Notes under the pieces: model-generated
The model's input: only the letters and a program-made list of their open reading frames with translations
The model's database searches: none
What the model was told of the DNA's origin: nothing
Shown: positions 5,370 to 6,602 of the stretch, one piece after another
Numbering within the stretch: the stretch's first letter is position 1
How the letters are laid out: the number at the start of each line of letters is the position of its first letter
Source of the DNA: Calditrichota bacterium
GTDB taxonomy: Bacteria; Zhuqueibacterota; Zhuqueibacteria; Zhuqueibacterales; Geothermadaptataceae
DNA length: 6,602 nt
Assembly: GCA_008501545.1 (NCBI GenBank)
Contig: QQUM01000669.1
Span: 1 to 6,602, forward strand
Reading direction: 5' to 3'
Position numbers and translations under genes: made by a program

Positions 5370-6497
5370 ATGGGAAAGAGGGATAGTAAAAGCAGTTTAT
5401 TGAGCCATTCGGAAGCTAAGGTTAGGCTGTTAGGAGAGTACATCAAACGATATCTTAATATTATCAGTAATGACCAATATACTACAAAAATAAATATTCA
5501 TGATTTATTCTGTGGTGGAGGATTATATGAAAACGGCGGTGAAGGAAGTCCTTTAGTAATTCTAAATGAAATAAAAAATGTCCATTTTAAAAATGTTGCA
5601 CGATTGAATTCTATAATCCCAATAGACTGCTATTTTAATGATATTGATAAGCAAAAAATTTACAGCTTACAAAAAGTCATTCAAAATAGATCTCTTTTTT
5701 ATGATGAATTTGGTGCGATTAATTTTTCTTCAAATGACTATCAAGATGAACTTAAAGAATTAATTCCTTTATTATCAGGACATAAAAAAGAGAAGTTTTT
5801 CATCTTTATTGATCCATACGGTTACAAAGAATTTAGGATAAAGCAAATCAAAGACTTGATATCATCCGGCAATTCAGAAGTCCTTCTTTGGCTTCCAATC
5901 CAGTTTATGTCCCGATTTGCTGCCAAGGGAACACCGACAGCACTAACTAATATTATTGAAGATCTATCAGAAAATAACAAACGCATAGAAAGCTCAATAA
6001 GTGCTTGGGAATTCATTAAGTGGCTGAAAATTGGATTTACTAAATATCTTGGTACAAACAATTTTTTTGTTGATACTTTTACCATCCAAAAGGATAAGAA
6101 TACTGTCTTTTGTCTCTTCTTTTTCAGTTCGCATATAAAAGGATTCGAAAAAATGTTGGAGGCAAAGTGGAACATTGACACTGAGCAGGGTAAGGGATGG
6201 AATTTTCGAAGAAACCAATTAGATTTATTTCAACAAATCGTTAAAAATCCATTTGAACAAAATTTGAAAGAGTATTTAAAGAAAAAGAGAAGATACAACG
6301 GTGATTTGTTTGAATTCACTTTACGAAAGTCTTTTTTGCCAAAACACACGAATGAAATATTATCTAACTGGCAGAAAGAAGGTATATTGGAAGTCTTTCA
6401 ATCAGAAGATCAAAAAGCACGTATAGGTTCGTTTTATCTTTCGTATCAGTATTTTCGTGATGAGTATAAAAAAGTTTACTACAAATTAAGGCAATAG
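5370..6497 (+). CDS. tcmP: Three-Cys-motif partner protein, TcmP family
   Basis: A 375-residue cytoplasmic protein that I recognise as TcmP, a family named for occurring beside a three-Cys-motif (Gp37/Gp68, DUF5131) protein; that partner begins 3 bases downstream here. The N-terminus has the characteristic SHSEAKVRLLGEYIKRYL (12-29). The core looks like a class I methyltransferase-type Rossmann fold: IHDLFCGGGLYENGGEGSPL (43-62, motif I with the family's GEGSPL), FNDID (89-93, an acidic residue where motif II would be) and FIDPYG (146-151, motif IV-like). A basic C-terminal region (about 292-345) with a short helical pattern could be a winged helix. Catalysis has not been shown to my knowledge, so methyl transfer is inference. 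The gene is much AT-richer than its left neighbours: 22% GC in 5641-5700 against 60% in 4561-4620. It likely forms an operon with the downstream gene. No clear promoter is seen in 5305-5369. Confidence 0.88.
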   Translation: MGKRDSKSSLLSHSEAKVRLLGEYIKRYLNIISNDQYTTKINIHDLFCGGGLYENGGEGSPLVILNEIKNVHFKNVARLNSIIPIDCYFNDIDKQKIYSLQKVIQNRSLFYDEFGAINFSSNDYQDELKELIPLLSGHKKEKFFIFIDPYGYKEFRIKQIKDLISSGNSEVLLWLPIQFMSRFAAKGTPTALTNIIEDLSENNKRIESSISAWEFIKWLKIGFTKYLGTNNFFVDTFTIQKDKNTVFCLFFFSSHIKGFEKMLEAKWNIDTEQGKGWNFRRNQLDLFQQIVKNPFEQNLKEYLKKKRRYNGDLFEFTLRKSFLPKHTNEILSNWQKEGILEVFQSEDQKARIGSFYLSYQYFRDEYKKVYYKLRQ

Positions 6498-6500
6498 CTT

Positions 6501-6602
6501 ATGGCAATTTCAAACATTGAATGGACCGAAGTGACCTGGAATCCTACAACAGGTTGTACAAAAATTTCTTCAGGATGCAAATATTGTTATGCTGAGACCA
6601 TG
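6501..6602 (+). CDS. Gp37/Gp68 (DUF5131) family three-Cys-motif protein, N-terminal part only
   Basis: The window holds the first 34 codons; the gene continues past the right edge. The visible protein, [20 protein letters not shown] then [14 protein letters not shown], matches the start of phage Gp37/Gp68 (DUF5131) proteins: an IEWT..TWNP lead followed by cysteines C19, C26 and C29 (CX6CX2C) and YAE. The spacing suggests an iron-sulfur cluster and a radical-SAM-like role, but it differs from the classic CX3CX2C and activity is unproven. The start codon is 3 bases after the tcmP stop, with TAAGG at 6486-6490 as a modest ribosome binding site inside the tcmP end, pointing to translational coupling. 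Members are common in phages and accessory islands, in keeping with the AT-rich composition of this end. Confidence 0.88.
   Translation, partial: MAISNIEWTEVTWNPTTGCTKISSGCKYCYAETM

Overview
The window looks like a chromosomal segment of a moderate-GC Gram-negative bacterium. A gammaproteobacterium is my best guess but is not proven. The grounds are a lipoprotein-type signal on one enzyme, a membrane-anchored M19 dipeptidase, a NorM-type MATE transporter and proteobacterial-looking promoter and Shine-Dalgarno signals. No rRNA, tRNA, CRISPR array, insertion sequence or integrase is visible.

Layout. Positions 3-68 hold what is probably the tail of an upstream gene. Next is a small four-helix membrane protein of the YvlD / phage-holin-4_2 family (163-504, +), whose real start is a GTG behind a textbook Shine-Dalgarno. 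It converges on an M19 membrane dipeptidase (587-1750, -). The 82-bp gap between the two stop codons holds a perfect 60-bp palindrome exactly at its centre. A gene-free divergent region (1751-2076) separates the dipeptidase from a MATE efflux protein (2077-3462, +). After a well-formed sigma70-like promoter (3494-3522) comes a lipoprotein of the D-aminoacylase (N-acyl-D-amino-acid deacylase) amidohydrolase family (3619-5304, +). It lacks the usual HxH metal motif and the usual metal-binding cysteine.

From about 5310 to the right edge the DNA becomes clearly AT-richer and carries two tightly spaced genes: a TcmP-type 'three-Cys-motif partner' protein (5370-6497, +) and, 3 nt later, the first 34 codons of its partner, a Gp37/Gp68 (DUF5131)-like protein with a CX6CX2C motif (6501 to beyond the window). 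This pair is probably a horizontally acquired accessory cassette. Its function is not established as far as I know. TcmP shows methyltransferase-like Rossmann motifs and the partner has a radical-SAM-like cysteine cluster, so a two-component modification or defence system is a reasonable but unproven idea.

Working together: the dipeptidase and the deacylase-like lipoprotein are both predicted to face the cell envelope and belong to families acting on dipeptides or N-acylated D-amino acids. With the exporter between them they could form a peptide or D-amino-acid handling neighbourhood, but the genes are not one operon and this link is inference. The tcmP cassette appears unrelated to them.
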